Shown here: positions 35,747 through 46,053 of the stretch, in pieces
Layout: each line of letters begins with the position of its first letter
How positions within the stretch are numbered: position 1 is the first letter of the stretch
Source of the DNA: Massilia rhizosphaerae
GTDB lineage: Bacteria > Pseudomonadota > Gammaproteobacteria > Burkholderiales > Burkholderiaceae_D
Reading direction: 5' to 3'
Length of the DNA stretch: 64,000 nt
Assembly: GCF_016093545.1 (NCBI RefSeq)
Contig: NZ_JADKYX010000009.1
Span: 1 to 64,000 of the forward strand
Notes under the pieces: generated by a model
What the model was told of the DNA's origin: nothing
The model's database searches: none
The model's input: the letters and a program-made list of their open reading frames with translations, nothing else
Translations under genes and position numbers: made by a program

Positions 35747-36142
35747 TTACTCTGCGGTCGGAGCATCGTCGGCCGAGGTGACTTCCGGACGATCGACCAG
35801 CTCGACGAAGGCCATCGGTGCGTTGTCGCCAACGCGGAAGCCCATCTTCAGGATGCGGAGGTAGCCGCCCTGACGCGCGTTGTAGCGCGGGCCGATTTCG
35901 GCGAACAGCTTCTGCACGATTTCGCGGTCGCGCAGACGCGAGAAAGCCAGACGCTTGTTGGCCAGCGTGTCGCTCTTGCCCAGGGTGATGATCGGCTCGA
36001 CGACTTTGCGCAGTTCCTTGGCTTTCGGCAGGGTGGTCTTGATCGCTTCGTGACGCAGCAGCGAAACGGTCATGTTGCGCAGCATGGCGAGGCGGTGGGA
36101 CGAGGTACGGTTCAGCTTGCGAAGGCCGTGACGGTGACGCAT
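35747..36142 (-). CDS. rplQ: 50S ribosomal protein L17
   Basis: 131-residue L17. It opens [17 protein letters not shown], the invariant family start, and contains [26 protein letters not shown]. Residues after about 118 form an acidic tail. The ATG at 36142 has an AAGGAAA box and is preferred to longer frames. L17 sits near the exit-tunnel side of the 50S subunit. Last gene of the alpha-operon segment, 120 bases after rpoA. Confidence 0.98.
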   Translation of the reverse strand: MRHRHGLRKLNRTSSHRLAMLRNMTVSLLRHEAIKTTLPKAKELRKVVEPIITLGKSDTLANKRLAFSRLRDREIVQKLFAEIGPRYNARQGGYLRILKMGFRVGDNAPMAFVELVDRPEVTSADDAPTAE

Positions 36143-36262
36143 GGTATTTCCTTTCGATGTTTTAAATCCAGTTCTTCGATCGTTCACGCACGCGCGTGAA
36201 CGCGGACCGGTTCAAGGTTGAAAACTGCCCGAGCAACATTGCCTGGGCAGGTACAGCAACTA

Positions 36263-37240
36263 TTACTTCTCGAGGCCGGCCGGCGGCCAGTTCTCGAGCT
36301 TCATGCCCAGGGTCAGGCCGCGCGAAGCGAGGACTTCCTTGATCTCGTTCAGCGACTTGCGGCCCAGGTTCGGCGTCTTGAGCAGTTCGTTTTCCGAACG
36401 CTGGATCAGGTCGCCGATGTAGTAGATGTTCTCGGCCTTCAGGCAGTTTGCCGAACGGACGGTCAGCTCCAGGTCGTCCACCGGACGCAGCAGGATCGGA
36501 TCGACCAGCGGTGCGCGCGACGGCGCTTCCGCGGCGGCTTCCGTGCCTTCCAGGGCGGCGAACACGTTCAGCTGGTCGACGAGGACGCGGGCCGACTGGC
36601 GGATCGCTTCTTCCGGCGTGATGACGCCGTTGGTCTCGATGTTGATGATCAGCTTGTCGAGGTCGGTACGCTGTTCGACACGAGCCGATTCCACGGCGTA
36701 CGACACGCGGCGGACCGGCGAGAACGACGCGTCCAGGATGATGCGGCCGATGGTCTTGTTGGTGTCTTCCGACAGGCGGCGCACGTTGCCCGGCACATAG
36801 CCGCGGCCTTTTTCGACCTTGATCTGCATGTCCAGCTTGCCGCCGGCGGTCAGATGGGCGATCACGTGTTCCGGGTTGATCAGTTCCACGTCATGCGGCA
36901 GGTCGATGTCCGATGCCAGGACCGGGCCTTCGCCTTCCTTCTTCAGGGTCAGCGTCACGGAGTCGCGGTTGTGCACCTTGAAGACGACGCCTTTCAGGTT
37001 CAGCAGCAGGTCGACGACGTCTTCCTGCACACCGTCCAGCGACGAGTACTCGTGCACGACGCCGGCGATCGTCACTTCGGTCGGCGCATAGCCGATCATC
37101 GACGACAGCAGGACGCGGCGCAGCGCGTTACCCAGCGTGTGGCCATAACCACGTTCGAACGGTTCCATCACGACTTTCGCGTGGCCGGCGCCGAGCGTCT
37201 CGACATCGATAATACGTGGCTTCAACAAACTATTTTGCAT
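36263..37240 (-). CDS. rpoA: RNA polymerase alpha subunit
   Basis: 325-residue alpha subunit. The N-terminal assembly domain includes [25 protein letters not shown], the dimerisation signature. After a flexible linker near residues 235-250, the C-terminal domain has the DNA/activator-contact helices [15 protein letters not shown] and [16 protein letters not shown]. It has normal betaproteobacterial length. It lies between rpsD and rplQ, as in the alpha operon of proteobacteria, but is separated from rpsD by a 168-bp spacer full of hairpins. Confidence 0.99.
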   Translation of the reverse strand: MQNSLLKPRIIDVETLGAGHAKVVMEPFERGYGHTLGNALRRVLLSSMIGYAPTEVTIAGVVHEYSSLDGVQEDVVDLLLNLKGVVFKVHNRDSVTLTLKKEGEGPVLASDIDLPHDVELINPEHVIAHLTAGGKLDMQIKVEKGRGYVPGNVRRLSEDTNKTIGRIILDASFSPVRRVSYAVESARVEQRTDLDKLIINIETNGVITPEEAIRQSARVLVDQLNVFAALEGTEAAAEAPSRAPLVDPILLRPVDDLELTVRSANCLKAENIYYIGDLIQRSENELLKTPNLGRKSLNEIKEVLASRGLTLGMKLENWPPAGLEK

Positions 37241-37283
37241 GAAATGTCCTTTTCAATACCCTCGGCTCGTTACACCGATAAGG

Positions 37284-37403
37284 CTGATGGCATCAGTAGT
37301 GGAAACGCCTGCTTCTGTGAGCAGGCGGTCAAGCGAATTCGGTGCTGGACGGAGGAATGCGCACTCCGTCGGCGAACAAATGGAGCGGCGCGCCGCTCCA
37401 TTT
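37284..37403 (-). promoter_or_regulatory. Array of four hairpins between rpsD and rpoA
   Basis: Four separate hairpins can be read in this 168-bp spacer. In minus-strand order they are a perfect 26-base palindrome (37378-37403), GACGGAG/CTCCGTC (37348-37370), CGCCTGCT/AGCAGGCG with a 6-base loop (37306-37327), and CTGAT/ATCAG (37284-37296). None has a U-run, so they are more likely processing, attenuation or ribosomal-protein binding structures than plain terminators. Confidence 0.6.
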
Positions 37404-37408
37404 ATCGA

Positions 37409-38032
37409 TTAACGCGAGTACAGTTCGACGATCAGTGCTTCGTTGACGTCGGCAGCGATCTCGTTACGCTCCGGGTACGCGCGGAAGGTTGCTTCCATCT
37501 TCTTGGCGTCGACCGACACCCAGCTCGGGAAGCCAACCTGCTCGGCCAGCGACAGGGCTTCGACGATACGGGTCTGCTTCTTGGCCTTTTCGCGCACGGC
37601 GATGACGTCGCCGGTCTTGACTTGGTACGAAGCGATGTTCACGACGTTGCCGTTCACGGTCAGGGCCTTGTGGCTGACCAGCTGGCGTGCTTCGGAACGG
37701 GTCGAGCCGAAGCCCATGCGGTAGACGACGTTGTCCAGGCGCGATTCCAGCAGCTTCAGCAGGGTCTCGCCGGTGTTGCCCTTGCGGCGCGACGCTTCGG
37801 CGAAGTAGCGGCGGAACTGACGCTCCAGCACGCCGTACATGCGCTTGACCTTCTGCTTTTCACGCAGCTGGTTGCCGTAGTCCGACGTACGCTGGCCCGA
37901 CTTGACGCCGTGCTGGCCCGGCTTGACGTCCAGTTTGCACTTCGAATCGAGCGAGCGGCGTGCGCTCTTGAGGAACAGGTCGGTGCCTTCACGGCGCGAC
38001 AGTTTTGCTTTGGGTCCGATATAACGTGCCAC
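37409..38032 (-). CDS. rpsD: 30S ribosomal protein S4
   Basis: 207-residue S4 opening [20 protein letters not shown], with the S4 RNA-binding domain around [32 protein letters not shown] (about residues 92-125). It is a primary 16S rRNA binder and, in E. coli, represses the alpha operon. Here spacers of about 246 and 168 bp isolate rpsD from rpsK and rpoA, and both contain potential RNA structure. Confidence 0.99.
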   Translation of the reverse strand: MARYIGPKAKLSRREGTDLFLKSARRSLDSKCKLDVKPGQHGVKSGQRTSDYGNQLREKQKVKRMYGVLERQFRRYFAEASRRKGNTGETLLKLLESRLDNVVYRMGFGSTRSEARQLVSHKALTVNGNVVNIASYQVKTGDVIAVREKAKKQTRIVEALSLAEQVGFPSWVSVDAKKMEATFRAYPERNEIAADVNEALIVELYSR

Positions 38033-38179
38033 GTTAAACTTCCTTTATTTTGATGATCACGCCCCGGATGCGATTCGATAAACGTTCGCAACAGGCGCTA
38101 GTCCGATTCTGCGATGAGACCGGACGTGGCTTACAAAAACACCCGGGGCCGTGACGGCCCAAGGCGACAATAGCCGGGC

Positions 38180-38208
38180 AGTATAACCCATTTCGGGGTT
38201 AACTGCAC
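38180..38208 (-). promoter_or_regulatory. Candidate promoter in rpsK-rpsD spacer
   Basis: The minus strand has a good -10 box, TATACT (38180-38185). A weak GTGCAG at 38203-38208 would be the -35 with a 17-base spacer. A structure next to the rpsK stop (ATACCG/CGGTAT outer stem, 38242-38279, with an inner GGCGG/CCGCC hairpin) precedes it. Together they could let rpsD-rpoA-rplQ be expressed separately. The weak -35 keeps confidence modest. Confidence 0.4.
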
Positions 38209-38278
38209 CGGCGATTCTTGACACCACGGCGTGGCGTACCGATACCGCGACAGGCGGAAAAGACCGCCCGAACCGGTA

Positions 38279-38683
38279 TTAGATACGACGACGCTTCGGC
38301 GGACGGCAGCCGTTGTGCGGAACCGGCGTCACGTCCTGGATCTCGGTGATCTTGATACCCAGGTTGTTCAGCGCGCGCACAGCCGACTCACGGCCCGGGC
38401 CCGGGCCCTTGATACGCACTTCCAGGTTCTTCACGCCGTATTCCTGAGCAACCTTGCCAGCTGCTTCGGCTGCGACCTGCGCCGCGAACGGGGTCGATTT
38501 ACGCGAACCCTTGAAGCCTGCGCCGCCGGACGTCGCCCACGACAGGGCATTGCCCTGACGATCGGTGATCGTGATGATGGTGTTGTTGAACGATGCGTGG
38601 ACGTGTGCGATGCCTTCGGCGACGTTCTTTTTGACTTTCTTGCGGATGCGTGCTGCAGCCGCCGAGCTTTGTTGCTTAGCCAT
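38279..38683 (-). CDS. rpsK: 30S ribosomal protein S11
   Basis: 134-residue S11 with the family core [31 protein letters not shown] and the C-terminal [18 protein letters not shown]. It binds 16S rRNA on the platform next to S6/S18. The gene lies 14 bases downstream of rpsM, as in other proteobacterial alpha operons. Confidence 0.99.
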   Translation of the reverse strand: MAKQQSSAAAARIRKKVKKNVAEGIAHVHASFNNTIITITDRQGNALSWATSGGAGFKGSRKSTPFAAQVAAEAAGKVAQEYGVKNLEVRIKGPGPGRESAVRALNNLGIKITEIQDVTPVPHNGCRPPKRRRI

Positions 38684-38697
38684 GGTCAGTTCCTAGG

Positions 38698-39063
38698 TTA
38701 TTTCTTGAGCGATTGAGCTGCCTTGCGCGGGCCCTTGCGGGTACGTGCATTCGTACGGGTGCGCTGGCCGCGGACCGGCAGGCCCTTGCGGTGACGCATA
38801 CCGCGGTAGCAACCCAGATCCATCAGACGCTTGATGCTCATGGACAGCTCACGGCGCAGGTCGCCCTCGACGACGAACTTGCCGACTGCATCACGCAGCT
38901 TTTCCAGTTCGTTGTCGTCCAGGTCCTTGACCTTCTTGTCGGTCGCGACGCCGGTCGATTCGCAGATCTGCTTCGAGCGGGTACGGCCGATGCCATAGAT
39001 TGCCGTCAGGCCGATGACGGTGTGCTGATGATTGGGGACGTTGACCCCTGCAATACGTGCCAT
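38698..39063 (-). CDS. rpsM: 30S ribosomal protein S13
   Basis: 121-residue S13 opening [26 protein letters not shown] (H2TH-type fold) with the basic C-terminal tail [19 protein letters not shown] that reaches tRNA in the P site. It sits in the 30S head. It follows rpmJ by 16 bases. Confidence 0.99.
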   Translation of the reverse strand: MARIAGVNVPNHQHTVIGLTAIYGIGRTRSKQICESTGVATDKKVKDLDDNELEKLRDAVGKFVVEGDLRRELSMSIKRLMDLGCYRGMRHRKGLPVRGQRTRTNARTRKGPRKAAQSLKK

Positions 39064-39079
39064 TCGTTATTCCTCGAAA

Positions 39080-39193
39080 TTAACCTTGACGCTGCTTGTG
39101 ACGCGGCTCGACGCAGATCACACGGACCACGCCCTTGCGCTTGATGATCTTGCAGTTGCGGCAGATCCGCTTGACTGAAGCGTTAACTTTCAT
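39080..39193 (-). CDS. rpmJ: 50S ribosomal protein L36
   Basis: 37-residue L36, read directly from the minus strand. It opens [15 protein letters not shown] and ends [10 protein letters not shown]. Cysteines in CRNC with a downstream cysteine and histidine form the zinc-binding (C+) ribbon. The start has GAGAG-type sequence upstream. It lies between infA and rpsM. Confidence 0.97.
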   Translation of the reverse strand: MKVNASVKRICRNCKIIKRKGVVRVICVEPRHKQRQG

Positions 39194-39230
39194 TTTGCAC
39201 TCTCTTCCAGATTCGATAACTTGATTAGTT

Positions 39231-39449
39231 TTACTTGGTGCGGAACACGATGCGGGCCCGGGACAAGTCGTAAGGGGTCAGTTCCACCGTTACCTTGTCA
39301 CCCGGAAGAATGCGGATGTAATTCATCCGCATTTTACCCGAGATATGTCCAAGCACCACGTGCCCGTTTTCCAGCTTCACGCGAAAGGTCGCGTTCGGGA
39401 GATTCTCCAGAATCTCCCCTTGCATTTGGATGACGTCGTCTTTTGCCAT
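39231..39449 (-). CDS. infA: Translation initiation factor IF-1
   Basis: 72-residue OB-fold protein opening [20 protein letters not shown] and ending [13 protein letters not shown]-1 occupies the A site of the 30S subunit during initiation. It lies between secY and rpmJ, as in many Gram-positive and betaproteobacterial spc operons, unlike E. coli where infA is elsewhere. Confidence 0.98.
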   Translation of the reverse strand: MAKDDVIQMQGEILENLPNATFRVKLENGHVVLGHISGKMRMNYIRILPGDKVTVELTPYDLSRARIVFRTK

Positions 39450-39481
39450 TCGGTCTATTCACTCCTGGGGACGCCAGCCGC

Positions 39482-40816
39482 TCAACGCGACGGGATGCCG
39501 CCCTTGAAATTAGCCTTACGCAGCAGCGATTCATATTGCTGCGACATGACGTAGTTCTGCACCTGCGCCATGAAATCCATCGTGACGACCACGATGATCA
39601 GGAGCGAGGTTCCGCCGAAGTAGAAAGGTACTTTCCACTGGCTCTGGAAGAACTCCGGCACCAGGCACACCAGCGTGATATAGACCGCACCGGCCAGGGT
39701 CAGGCGCATCAGGATCTTGTCGATGTAGCGCGCGGTCTGCTCGCCCGGACGGATGCCCGGTACAAACGCGCCGCTCTTCTTCAAGTTGTCCGCCGTTTCC
39801 TTGCTGTTGAATACCAGCGCCGTATAGAAGAAGCAGAAGAACACGATGGCCACCGCATACAGCAACGCGTGGATCGGTTCGCCCGGCGTCAACGAGGCAG
39901 CGAAGTCTTTCAGGAACCCGATGAACGGGTTCGTGACGTCCTTGCCTTTCGTGAACCAGTCGATGATCGTGGCCGGGAACAGGATGATCGACGAAGCGAA
40001 GATCGGCGGGATCACGCCCGACATGTTCAGCTTCAGCGGCAGGTGGCTGGTCTGGCCACCGTAGATCTTGTTACCGACCTGGCGCTTCGCGTAATTCACC
40101 AGGATCTTGCGCTGGCCGCGTTCGACGAACACGACAGCGTAAGTCACCAGGCCAACCAGAATCACGATGATGATCGCGGAGAAGCTGCCGATCGAACCGT
40201 TCGACACCAGGGTAAACAGATTCCCCAGTGCGTTCGGCAGACCCGCTGCGATACCGGCAAAAATGATGATCGAGATACCGTTGCCAAGACCACGTTCGGT
40301 GATCTGCTCGCCCAGCCACATGAGGAACATGGTGCCGGTCAGCAGGGTCACGACGGTCACTAAGCGAAAGCCCATGCCAGGATCGAGCACGAGGCCTTGC
40401 TGCGCCTCGAGCGCGACGGCGATGCCGAACGCCTGGAACAACGCCAGCACGACCGTGAAGTAACGGGTGTACTGGGTGATCTTGCGGCGTCCTGCCTCGC
40501 CCTCTTTCTTCAGTGCCTCCATCTGCGGCGAGACGATCGACACCAGCTGCATGATGATCGAAGCCGAAATGTACGGCGTGATGCCAAGTGCGAACACGGC
40601 AAAACGGGACAAGGCGCCGCCCGAGAACATGTTGAACATGCCCAGGATGCCGCCCTCGTTCTGCTTGAACAGCTGGGCCATGGCGATCGGGTCGATCCCG
40701 GGGACCGGGATGTGAGCTCCGATACGGTACACGACCAATGCGCCAAGCAAGAACCACAACCGGCCCCAGGGGAAACCGGAAGCAGCGCTTTTACCAAGTT
40801 GTGAATTAGTCGCCAA
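39482..40816 (-). CDS. secY: Protein translocase subunit SecY
   Basis: 444-residue inner-membrane channel subunit with ten predicted helices. Recognisable parts are the plug region after helix 1 ([25 protein letters not shown]), the cytoplasmic loop [16 protein letters not shown] and the C-terminal loop around [20 protein letters not shown]. It forms the SecYEG export pore with SecE and SecG. It follows rplO by 29 bases in the spc operon. Confidence 0.99.
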   Translation of the reverse strand: MATNSQLGKSAASGFPWGRLWFLLGALVVYRIGAHIPVPGIDPIAMAQLFKQNEGGILGMFNMFSGGALSRFAVFALGITPYISASIIMQLVSIVSPQMEALKKEGEAGRRKITQYTRYFTVVLALFQAFGIAVALEAQQGLVLDPGMGFRLVTVVTLLTGTMFLMWLGEQITERGLGNGISIIIFAGIAAGLPNALGNLFTLVSNGSIGSFSAIIIVILVGLVTYAVVFVERGQRKILVNYAKRQVGNKIYGGQTSHLPLKLNMSGVIPPIFASSIILFPATIIDWFTKGKDVTNPFIGFLKDFAASLTPGEPIHALLYAVAIVFFCFFYTALVFNSKETADNLKKSGAFVPGIRPGEQTARYIDKILMRLTLAGAVYITLVCLVPEFFQSQWKVPFYFGGTSLLIIVVVTMDFMAQVQNYVMSQQYESLLRKANFKGGIPSR

Positions 40817-40845
40817 TTTTTGCTCCGATCAGGCAGCGGTCGCGT

Positions 40846-41277
40846 TTAGGCGACCGAACCGCCAGCTGCTTCGATCGCTGCCTTCGCGCCAGCGGTTGCC
40901 TTGATGCCTTTCAGGTTCACCGCCTTGGTGATTTCGCCCGACAGGATCACGCGCACGTCGCGAGCGACGACCGGCAGCACGCCGGCTTGCTTGAGCACGA
41001 GGACGTCGACGTCGGCGACGGCCAGGTTGTTCAGGTCCGACAGACGCACTTCAGCCTTGAACGTGGCGTTCAGCGACTTGAAGCCACGCTTCGGCAGGCG
41101 GCGCTGCAGCGGCATCTGGCCGCCTTCGAAACCGACCTTGTGGAAGCCGCCCGAACGCGACTTCTGACCCTTGTGACCGCGGCCGGCGGTCTTGCCCAGG
41201 CCCGAGCCGATACCGCGACCGACGCGGCGCTTGGCGTGTTTCGCGCCTTCAGCGGGTTGGATGGTATTGAGTTGCAT
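40846..41277 (-). CDS. rplO: 50S ribosomal protein L15
   Basis: 143-residue L15 with the glycine/arginine-rich N-terminal extension ([26 protein letters not shown]) that penetrates 23S rRNA and a globular C-terminal part with [17 protein letters not shown] segment. Encoded between rpmD and secY. Confidence 0.99.
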   Translation of the reverse strand: MQLNTIQPAEGAKHAKRRVGRGIGSGLGKTAGRGHKGQKSRSGGFHKVGFEGGQMPLQRRLPKRGFKSLNATFKAEVRLSDLNNLAVADVDVLVLKQAGVLPVVARDVRVILSGEITKAVNLKGIKATAGAKAAIEAAGGSVA

Positions 41278-41304
41278 TATTTTCTCCGTTGACCAAGCCT
41301 AAGC

Positions 41305-41484
41305 TTAGTCGACAATTTTCACGAGGTAGTTGACCTTGTTGATCATGCCGCGGATCGCCGGGGTGTCCTGCAGCTCGGAAACCGAGTTGACACGACGCAG
41401 ACCCAGACCGCGCACGGTGGCGCGGTGATCCTGACGGGTACCGATCAGGCCTTTGACCAGCTTGATTTTGATGGTGTTTGCCAT
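41305..41484 (-). CDS. rpmD: 50S ribosomal protein L30
   Basis: 59-residue L30 starting [20 protein letters not shown] and containing [13 protein letters not shown]. The ATG at 41484 gives the usual length, and a longer frame reaching into rpsE is rejected. Ten bases separate it from rpsE. Confidence 0.98.
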   Translation of the reverse strand: MANTIKIKLVKGLIGTRQDHRATVRGLGLRRVNSVSELQDTPAIRGMINKVNYLVKIVD

Positions 41485-41494
41485 GGTATTCCCC

Positions 41495-42013
41495 TTAACC
41501 CAGGATCTCTTCCACCGACTTGCCACGCTTGGCAGCGATGTCGGCCGGAGTGCTCATTTTTGCCAGACCGTCGAGGGTCGCGCGAACCAGGTTGTACGGG
41601 TTCGACGAACCGGTCGACTTGGCGACGACGTCGGTCACGCCCATCACTTCGAAGATGGCGCGCATTGCGCCGCCTGCGATCACGCCGGTACCCGGCTTGG
41701 CCGGCGCCATCAGCACGCGCGACGCGCCGTGACGGCCGGTGACGGTGTGCTGCAGCGTGCCGTTCTTGAGGGGCACCTTGATCAGGTTGCGGCGGGCTTC
41801 TTCCATCGCTTTCTGCACGCCGACCGGAACTTCCTTCGACTTGCCTTTGCCCATGCCGATGCGGCCATCGCCGTCACCGACAACGGTCAGCGCTGCAAAA
41901 CCCATGATACGACCACCCTTCACCACCTTGGTGACGCGGTTGATCGCGATCATTTTCTCGCGCATGCCATCATCCGGCTTGTCGCTTGCCATTTTCGCTT
42001 GCATTTTTGCCAT
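41495..42013 (-). CDS. rpsE: 30S ribosomal protein S5
   Basis: 172-residue S5. The N-terminal double-stranded-RNA-binding-like domain has [31 protein letters not shown], and the C-terminal domain has [28 protein letters not shown]. It contributes to decoding fidelity. The gene precedes rpmD. Confidence 0.99.
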   Translation of the reverse strand: MAKMQAKMASDKPDDGMREKMIAINRVTKVVKGGRIMGFAALTVVGDGDGRIGMGKGKSKEVPVGVQKAMEEARRNLIKVPLKNGTLQHTVTGRHGASRVLMAPAKPGTGVIAGGAMRAIFEVMGVTDVVAKSTGSSNPYNLVRATLDGLAKMSTPADIAAKRGKSVEEILG

Positions 42014-42025
42014 GACGATTCTTCC

Positions 42026-42388
42026 TTAGAACTTCAGACCAGCTTCGCGCGCGGCTTCTGCCAGCGCCTTCACACGGCCGTGGTAACGGAAACCCGAACG
42101 GTCGAATGCGACTTCGGTGATCCCTGCTTTCAGTGCTTTTTCTGCGACGCGCTTGCCAACCAGTGCGGCTGCGGCGGCGTTGCCGCCCGCACCCGACTTG
42201 CCGCCCAGCTCGGCGCGCACTTCTGCTTCCAGCGTCGAAGCCGAAACCAGGACCTTCGCATCCGGGCTGATCAGGTTCGCATAGATGTGCAGGTTGGTGC
42301 GATGCACCGACAGGCGGTTCACGCCCAGCTGCGCGATCTTGATGCGGGTTTGGCGTCCGCGACGCAGACGCGATTCTTTCTTGTCCAT
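42026..42388 (-). CDS. rplR: 50S ribosomal protein L18
   Basis: 120-residue L18 with a basic N-terminus ([17 protein letters not shown]) and the 5S rRNA-binding core including [27 protein letters not shown] at the C-terminus. It lies between rplF and rpsE with 12-base gaps. Confidence 0.99.
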   Translation of the reverse strand: MDKKESRLRRGRQTRIKIAQLGVNRLSVHRTNLHIYANLISPDAKVLVSASTLEAEVRAELGGKSGAGGNAAAAALVGKRVAEKALKAGITEVAFDRSGFRYHGRVKALAEAAREAGLKF

Positions 42389-42400
42389 CGTCAGCTCCGA

Positions 42401-42934
42401 TTATTTCTTCTTGGTTTCTTTAAGCTTCACCACTTCGTCCGCATAACGGACACCCTTGCCTTTGTACGGCTCAGGCGAGCGGTAAGCACGCACTTCTGCG
42501 GCAACCTGGCCGACCTTTTGACGGTCGATACCCTTGATCAGGATCTCGGTCGGGGTCGGGGTCGCTGCGGTGACGCCTTCCGGCATCGCGTGCAGGACCG
42601 GGTGCGAGAAGCCCAGCGACAGGTTCAGGGCGTTGCCTTGGACGGCGGCCTTGTAACCCACGCCGACCAGGGTCAGGCGCTTTTCGAAACCTTTGGTGAC
42701 ACCGGTCACCATGTTGTTCACCAGTGCACGCAGGGTGCCCGACATGGCGTTCGATTCACGCGAATCGTCGATCACGTCGAAGGTCAGCGTGCCGTTGTTG
42801 TTTTCCACTTTGACCAGGCCGTTCAGCGACTGGGTCAGGGTGCCCAGCGGGCCCTTGACGGTGATCGACGACGCGTTGATCGCGACATCGGTACCGGCCG
42901 GGACGGCGATTGGCATCTTAGCTACTCGAGACAT
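42401..42934 (-). CDS. rplF: 50S ribosomal protein L6
   Basis: 177-residue L6 with two related alpha/beta domains. The C-terminal domain shows the family signature [24 protein letters not shown]. It binds 23S rRNA near the sarcin-ricin loop and the factor-binding site. Encoded between rpsH and rplR. Confidence 0.99.
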   Translation of the reverse strand: MSRVAKMPIAVPAGTDVAINASSITVKGPLGTLTQSLNGLVKVENNNGTLTFDVIDDSRESNAMSGTLRALVNNMVTGVTKGFEKRLTLVGVGYKAAVQGNALNLSLGFSHPVLHAMPEGVTAATPTPTEILIKGIDRQKVGQVAAEVRAYRSPEPYKGKGVRYADEVVKLKETKKK

Positions 42935-42944
42935 CGTCTACTCC

Positions 42945-43340
42945 TTAAGCCACGTAGCAAATCACTTCGCCACCGACACCGGTTGCGCGTGCTTTGCGGT
43001 CGGTCATCACACCCTTCGGGGTCGAGACGATCGCCACGCCCAGGCCGTTCATGACCTGGGGGATCTCATCCTTGCCCTTGTAGATGCGCAGGCCAGGACG
43101 GGAGACGCGCTCGATGCGCTCGATAACCGGACGGCCGACGTAGTACTTCAAACCGATTTTCAGTTCAGCCTTGCCACCTTCGTTGGACACGGCGTAATCT
43201 TCGATGTAACCCTCATCCTTCAGGACGTTGGCAATCGCAACTTTCAGCTTCGACGACGGCATTTCGACGGTGGTCTTCTGCACGCCCTGCGCGTTGCGAA
43301 TACGGGTCAGCATATCGGCGATAGGATCGCTCATACTCAT
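42945..43340 (-). CDS. rpsH: 30S ribosomal protein S8
   Basis: 131-residue S8 opening [18 protein letters not shown] and carrying the C-terminal RNA-binding signature [21 protein letters not shown]8 binds helix 21 of 16S rRNA and, in E. coli, the rplE mRNA as spc repressor. Encoded between rpsN and rplF. Confidence 0.99.
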   Translation of the reverse strand: MSMSDPIADMLTRIRNAQGVQKTTVEMPSSKLKVAIANVLKDEGYIEDYAVSNEGGKAELKIGLKYYVGRPVIERIERVSRPGLRIYKGKDEIPQVMNGLGVAIVSTPKGVMTDRKARATGVGGEVICYVA

Positions 43341-43354
43341 TGCTTATTCTCCTA

Positions 43355-43660
43355 TTACCAGCTAGCTTTGGTCATACCCGGGATTTCGCCTTTCATGGCG
43401 AATTCGCGGAGTTTGGTACGGGCCAGACCGAATTTACGGAAAGTGCCACGGGGACGGCCGGTGATGGCGCAGCGGTTACGCTGGCGCGACGGGGCCGAGT
43501 TACGCGGCAGGGCCTGCAGCTTCAGGCGTGCTTCGTAACGCTCTTCTTCGGTCTTCGACTGGTCGTCGATGATTGCTTTCAGAGCGGCACGCTTTGCGGC
43601 GAATTTCTCCACCAGGTCTGCACGCTTCTGTTCGCGGTTAATCAGTGCAAGTTTTGCCAT
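43355..43660 (-). CDS. rpsN: 30S ribosomal protein S14
   Basis: 101-residue S14 of the long, zinc-free (C-) type: [17 protein letters not shown] at the start and the conserved [25 protein letters not shown] near the end, without a CxxC pair. It is a late-assembling 30S head protein. Four bases separate it from rplE. Confidence 0.99.
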   Translation of the reverse strand: MAKLALINREQKRADLVEKFAAKRAALKAIIDDQSKTEEERYEARLKLQALPRNSAPSRQRNRCAITGRPRGTFRKFGLARTKLREFAMKGEIPGMTKASW

Positions 43661-43664
43661 GTTC

Positions 43665-44204
43665 TTAGTTCCGGAACGGGAATTTGAATGCGGCGAGCAG
43701 CGCTTTGGCTTCTTCGTCGGTCTTAGCGGTCGTGGTGATCGAGATGTTCATGCCACGCAGCGCATCGATCTTGTCGTAATCGATTTCCGGGAAGATGATC
43801 TGCTCTTTGACGCCGATGTTGTAGTTGCCGCGACCGTCGAACGATTTGCCGCTGACGCCACGGAAGTCACGCACGCGCGGCAGGGCCACGGTGATGAAAC
43901 GATCCAGGAATTCGTACATGCGGGCGCCGCGCAGGGTCACCATCGTGCCGATCGGGTAGCCTTCGCGGATCTTGAAACCTGCGATTGCCTTGCGAGCCTT
44001 GGTCACGACCGGCTTTTGGCCGGCGATCTTCGTCAGGTCGCCGGTTGCGTGCTCGATGATCTTCTTGTCGGCGACAGCTTCCGACAGACCCATGTTCAGG
44101 GTGATCTTGGTCAGGCGCGGCACTTCCATCACCGACTTGTAACCGAATTTTTCGGTCAGTTCAGCGACGACTTTGTCTTTATACAGTTGTTGGAGACGGG
44201 CCAT
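43665..44204 (-). CDS. rplE: 50S ribosomal protein L5
   Basis: 179-residue L5. The [20 protein letters not shown] segment (5S rRNA contact) and [32 protein letters not shown] are unmistakable. It links 5S rRNA and P-site tRNA. Encoded six bases after rplX. Confidence 0.99.
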   Translation of the reverse strand: MARLQQLYKDKVVAELTEKFGYKSVMEVPRLTKITLNMGLSEAVADKKIIEHATGDLTKIAGQKPVVTKARKAIAGFKIREGYPIGTMVTLRGARMYEFLDRFITVALPRVRDFRGVSGKSFDGRGNYNIGVKEQIIFPEIDYDKIDALRGMNISITTTAKTDEEAKALLAAFKFPFRN

Positions 44205-44210
44205 TTCTCA

Positions 44211-44525
44211 TTACCCTTTCACTACTTCGCCGTTCGACTTGAAGACGCGGACTTTTTTGCCATCCACTTCTTTGAAGCCAACGCGATCAGCCTTGCCGGT
44301 CGCTGCGTTGAACAGCGCGACGTTCGACACGTGAATCGGCATGGTCTTGTCGACGATACCACCAGTTACGCCGGTCATCGGGTTCGGCTTGACGGCCTTC
44401 TTGGCCACGTTCACGCCCTCGACGATGACGTGCTCAGCATCTACACGCTGCTGAACGACACCGCGCTTGCCCTTGTCTTTGCCGGCCAGAACGATGACTT
44501 CGTCGTTTTTACGAATCTTATCCAT
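44211..44525 (-). CDS. rplX: 50S ribosomal protein L24
   Basis: 104-residue L24 with a KOW motif ([25 protein letters not shown]) at the N-terminus. It is an initiator of 50S assembly near the exit tunnel. Ten bases after rplN. Confidence 0.99.
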   Translation of the reverse strand: MDKIRKNDEVIVLAGKDKGKRGVVQQRVDAEHVIVEGVNVAKKAVKPNPMTGVTGGIVDKTMPIHVSNVALFNAATGKADRVGFKEVDGKKVRVFKSNGEVVKG

Positions 44526-44535
44526 TGCTGCTCCC

Positions 44536-44904
44536 TTACAGAACTTCCGGTGCCAGGGACACGATCTTCATGAACTTCTCGGTGCGCAGTTCGCGCGTCA
44601 CCGGTCCAAAGATGCGGGTACCGATCGGCTCCAGCTTGTTGTTCAGCAAGACGGCGGCGTTGCCGTCGAACTTCACCAGGGAGCCGTCCTGGCGGCGCAC
44701 ACCTTTAGCGGTACGCACGACCACGGCGTTGTAGATTTCACCTTTCTTGACGCGGCCGCGCGGAGCAGCTTGCTTCACGGTGACCTTGATCACGTCGCCA
44801 ATACTGGCGTAACGGCGTTTGGAGCCGCCCAATACCTTGATGCACAAAACTTCTTTTGCACCGGTATTGTCGGCCACTTCGAGCCGGCTTTCGGTTTGAA
44901 TCAT
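44536..44904 (-). CDS. rplN: 50S ribosomal protein L14
   Basis: 122-residue L14: [27 protein letters not shown], then the signature [25 protein letters not shown]. It helps form inter-subunit bridge B8. It is the first gene of the spc-type segment, 254 bases after rpsQ, with a strongly structured spacer that marks the S10/spc boundary. Confidence 0.99.
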   Translation of the reverse strand: MIQTESRLEVADNTGAKEVLCIKVLGGSKRRYASIGDVIKVTVKQAAPRGRVKKGEIYNAVVVRTAKGVRRQDGSLVKFDGNAAVLLNNKLEPIGTRIFGPVTRELRTEKFMKIVSLAPEVL

Positions 44905-44937
44905 GATATTTTCTTTCCCAACTTAAGCCGAAGAAAC

Positions 44938-45111
44938 CCCACGGAAAACCGTAGGCCTGCGGTCAGTCTTGGTCCCGCCGTCCGCACTCATTGCGAGCGC
45001 ATACGTTTGGGTGATTGGACTTTCCAATGTTCGTTGCAGGCCGCAGTTACCGAAGGACAAACTGCGGCAACACATGAACGAAGCCCGCTAGTATTCCACA
45101 TACCAGCGGGC
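44938..45111 (-). promoter_or_regulatory. Structured rpsQ-rplN spacer (S10/spc boundary)
   Basis: Three hairpins read in transcript order: GCCCGCT/AGCGGGC with an extra GTAT/ATAC pair (45083-45111), GCCGCAGTT/AACTGCGGC with an 11-base loop (45040-45068), and a 7-bp hairpin with a UUUU loop just before the rplN leader (44938-44955). There is no strong U-run. This is where E. coli ends the S10 operon and starts spc, so attenuation, processing or a repressor site is plausible. Confidence 0.5.
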
Positions 45112-45158
45112 CACGCAAGACAAATTTTAGAAGCGTTGTGACAACGCCTCTTCAGGCA

Positions 45159-45431
45159 TTACAGAACCGGTGCGACCTGCAGAACTTTGGTCAGGGTCCA
45201 AGCCTTCGTCTTCGAGATCGGGCGACCTTCCGCGATCTCGACGGTGTCGCCGATTTTCGCCTGGTTGGTCTCGTCGTGCGCGTGATACTTGTTCGAGCGC
45301 ACGATGATCTTGCCGTACAGCGGGTGCTTGACGTGACGTTCGATCAGCACGGTCACCGTCTTGTCCATCTTGTCGGACACGACTTTGCCGACCAGCGTAC
45401 GCTTCAGCGCCGTTTTAGTGGTGTCGTTCAT
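45159..45431 (-). CDS. rpsQ: 30S ribosomal protein S17
   Basis: 90-residue OB-fold S17 with [29 protein letters not shown] and the C-terminal [20 protein letters not shown]. It is a primary 16S rRNA binder. Its start overlaps the rpmC stop by four bases (ATGA-type). Last gene of the S10-type segment. Confidence 0.99.
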   Translation of the reverse strand: MNDTTKTALKRTLVGKVVSDKMDKTVTVLIERHVKHPLYGKIIVRSNKYHAHDETNQAKIGDTVEIAEGRPISKTKAWTLTKVLQVAPVL

Positions 45432-45619
45432 TTGGCTTCCTTCTGGTTCATCACGGTCTTGACACGCGCGATATCGCGGCGCACCTTCTTGAGCTGGGCG
45501 GTGTTCGTCAGTTGCTGCGTAGCGATTTGCATGCGCAGGCCGAACTGTGCCTTCAGCAGCTCATTCAGCTCTTGTTGCAGAGCTGCCTGGTCCTTGCCGC
45601 GGAGTTCCGTTGCTTTCAT
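45428..45619 (-). CDS. rpmC: 50S ribosomal protein L29
   Basis: 63-residue helical hairpin protein, [20 protein letters not shown] through [21 protein letters not shown]. It sits beside the exit tunnel and helps dock SRP and trigger factor. Encoded between rplP and rpsQ. Confidence 0.99.
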   Translation of the reverse strand: MKATELRGKDQAALQQELNELLKAQFGLRMQIATQQLTNTAQLKKVRRDIARVKTVMNQKEAK

Positions 45620-45631
45620 TCTTAACTCCTG

Positions 45632-46051
45632 TTATTGGCCGACTTGACGCACGACAAACGTCGTCGCCAGCGGCAGTTTGGCGGCAGCCAGGCGGAATGC
45701 TTCGCGCGCCAGTTCTTCGGCGACACCGTCCATTTCGTACAGGACCTTGCCCGGCTGGATCTCGGCCACGTAGTACTCCGGATTACCTTTACCGTTACCC
45801 ATACGGACTTCAGCCGGCTTGTTCGAGATCGGCTTGTCCGGGAAGATACGGATCCAGATACGACCGCCACGCTTGATGTGACGGGTCATGGCACGACGTG
45901 CAGCTTCGATCTGGCGCGCGGTGATACGGCCGCGGGCAATCGCCTTCAGGCCGAATTCGCCGAACGACACCGACGTGCCGCGGGTGTGCGAAATGCCGGT
46001 GTTGCGGCCTTTCTGCTCTTTACGATACTTTCTGCGGGATGGCTGCAGCAT
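45632..46051 (-). CDS. rplP: 50S ribosomal protein L16
   Basis: 139-residue L16: [19 protein letters not shown], then [40 protein letters not shown], an invariant stretch near the A-site tRNA elbow. Encoded two bases after rpsC. Confidence 0.99.
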   Translation of the reverse strand: MLQPSRRKYRKEQKGRNTGISHTRGTSVSFGEFGLKAIARGRITARQIEAARRAMTRHIKRGGRIWIRIFPDKPISNKPAEVRMGNGKGNPEYYVAEIQPGKVLYEMDGVAEELAREAFRLAAAKLPLATTFVVRQVGQ

Positions 46052-46053
46052 GC

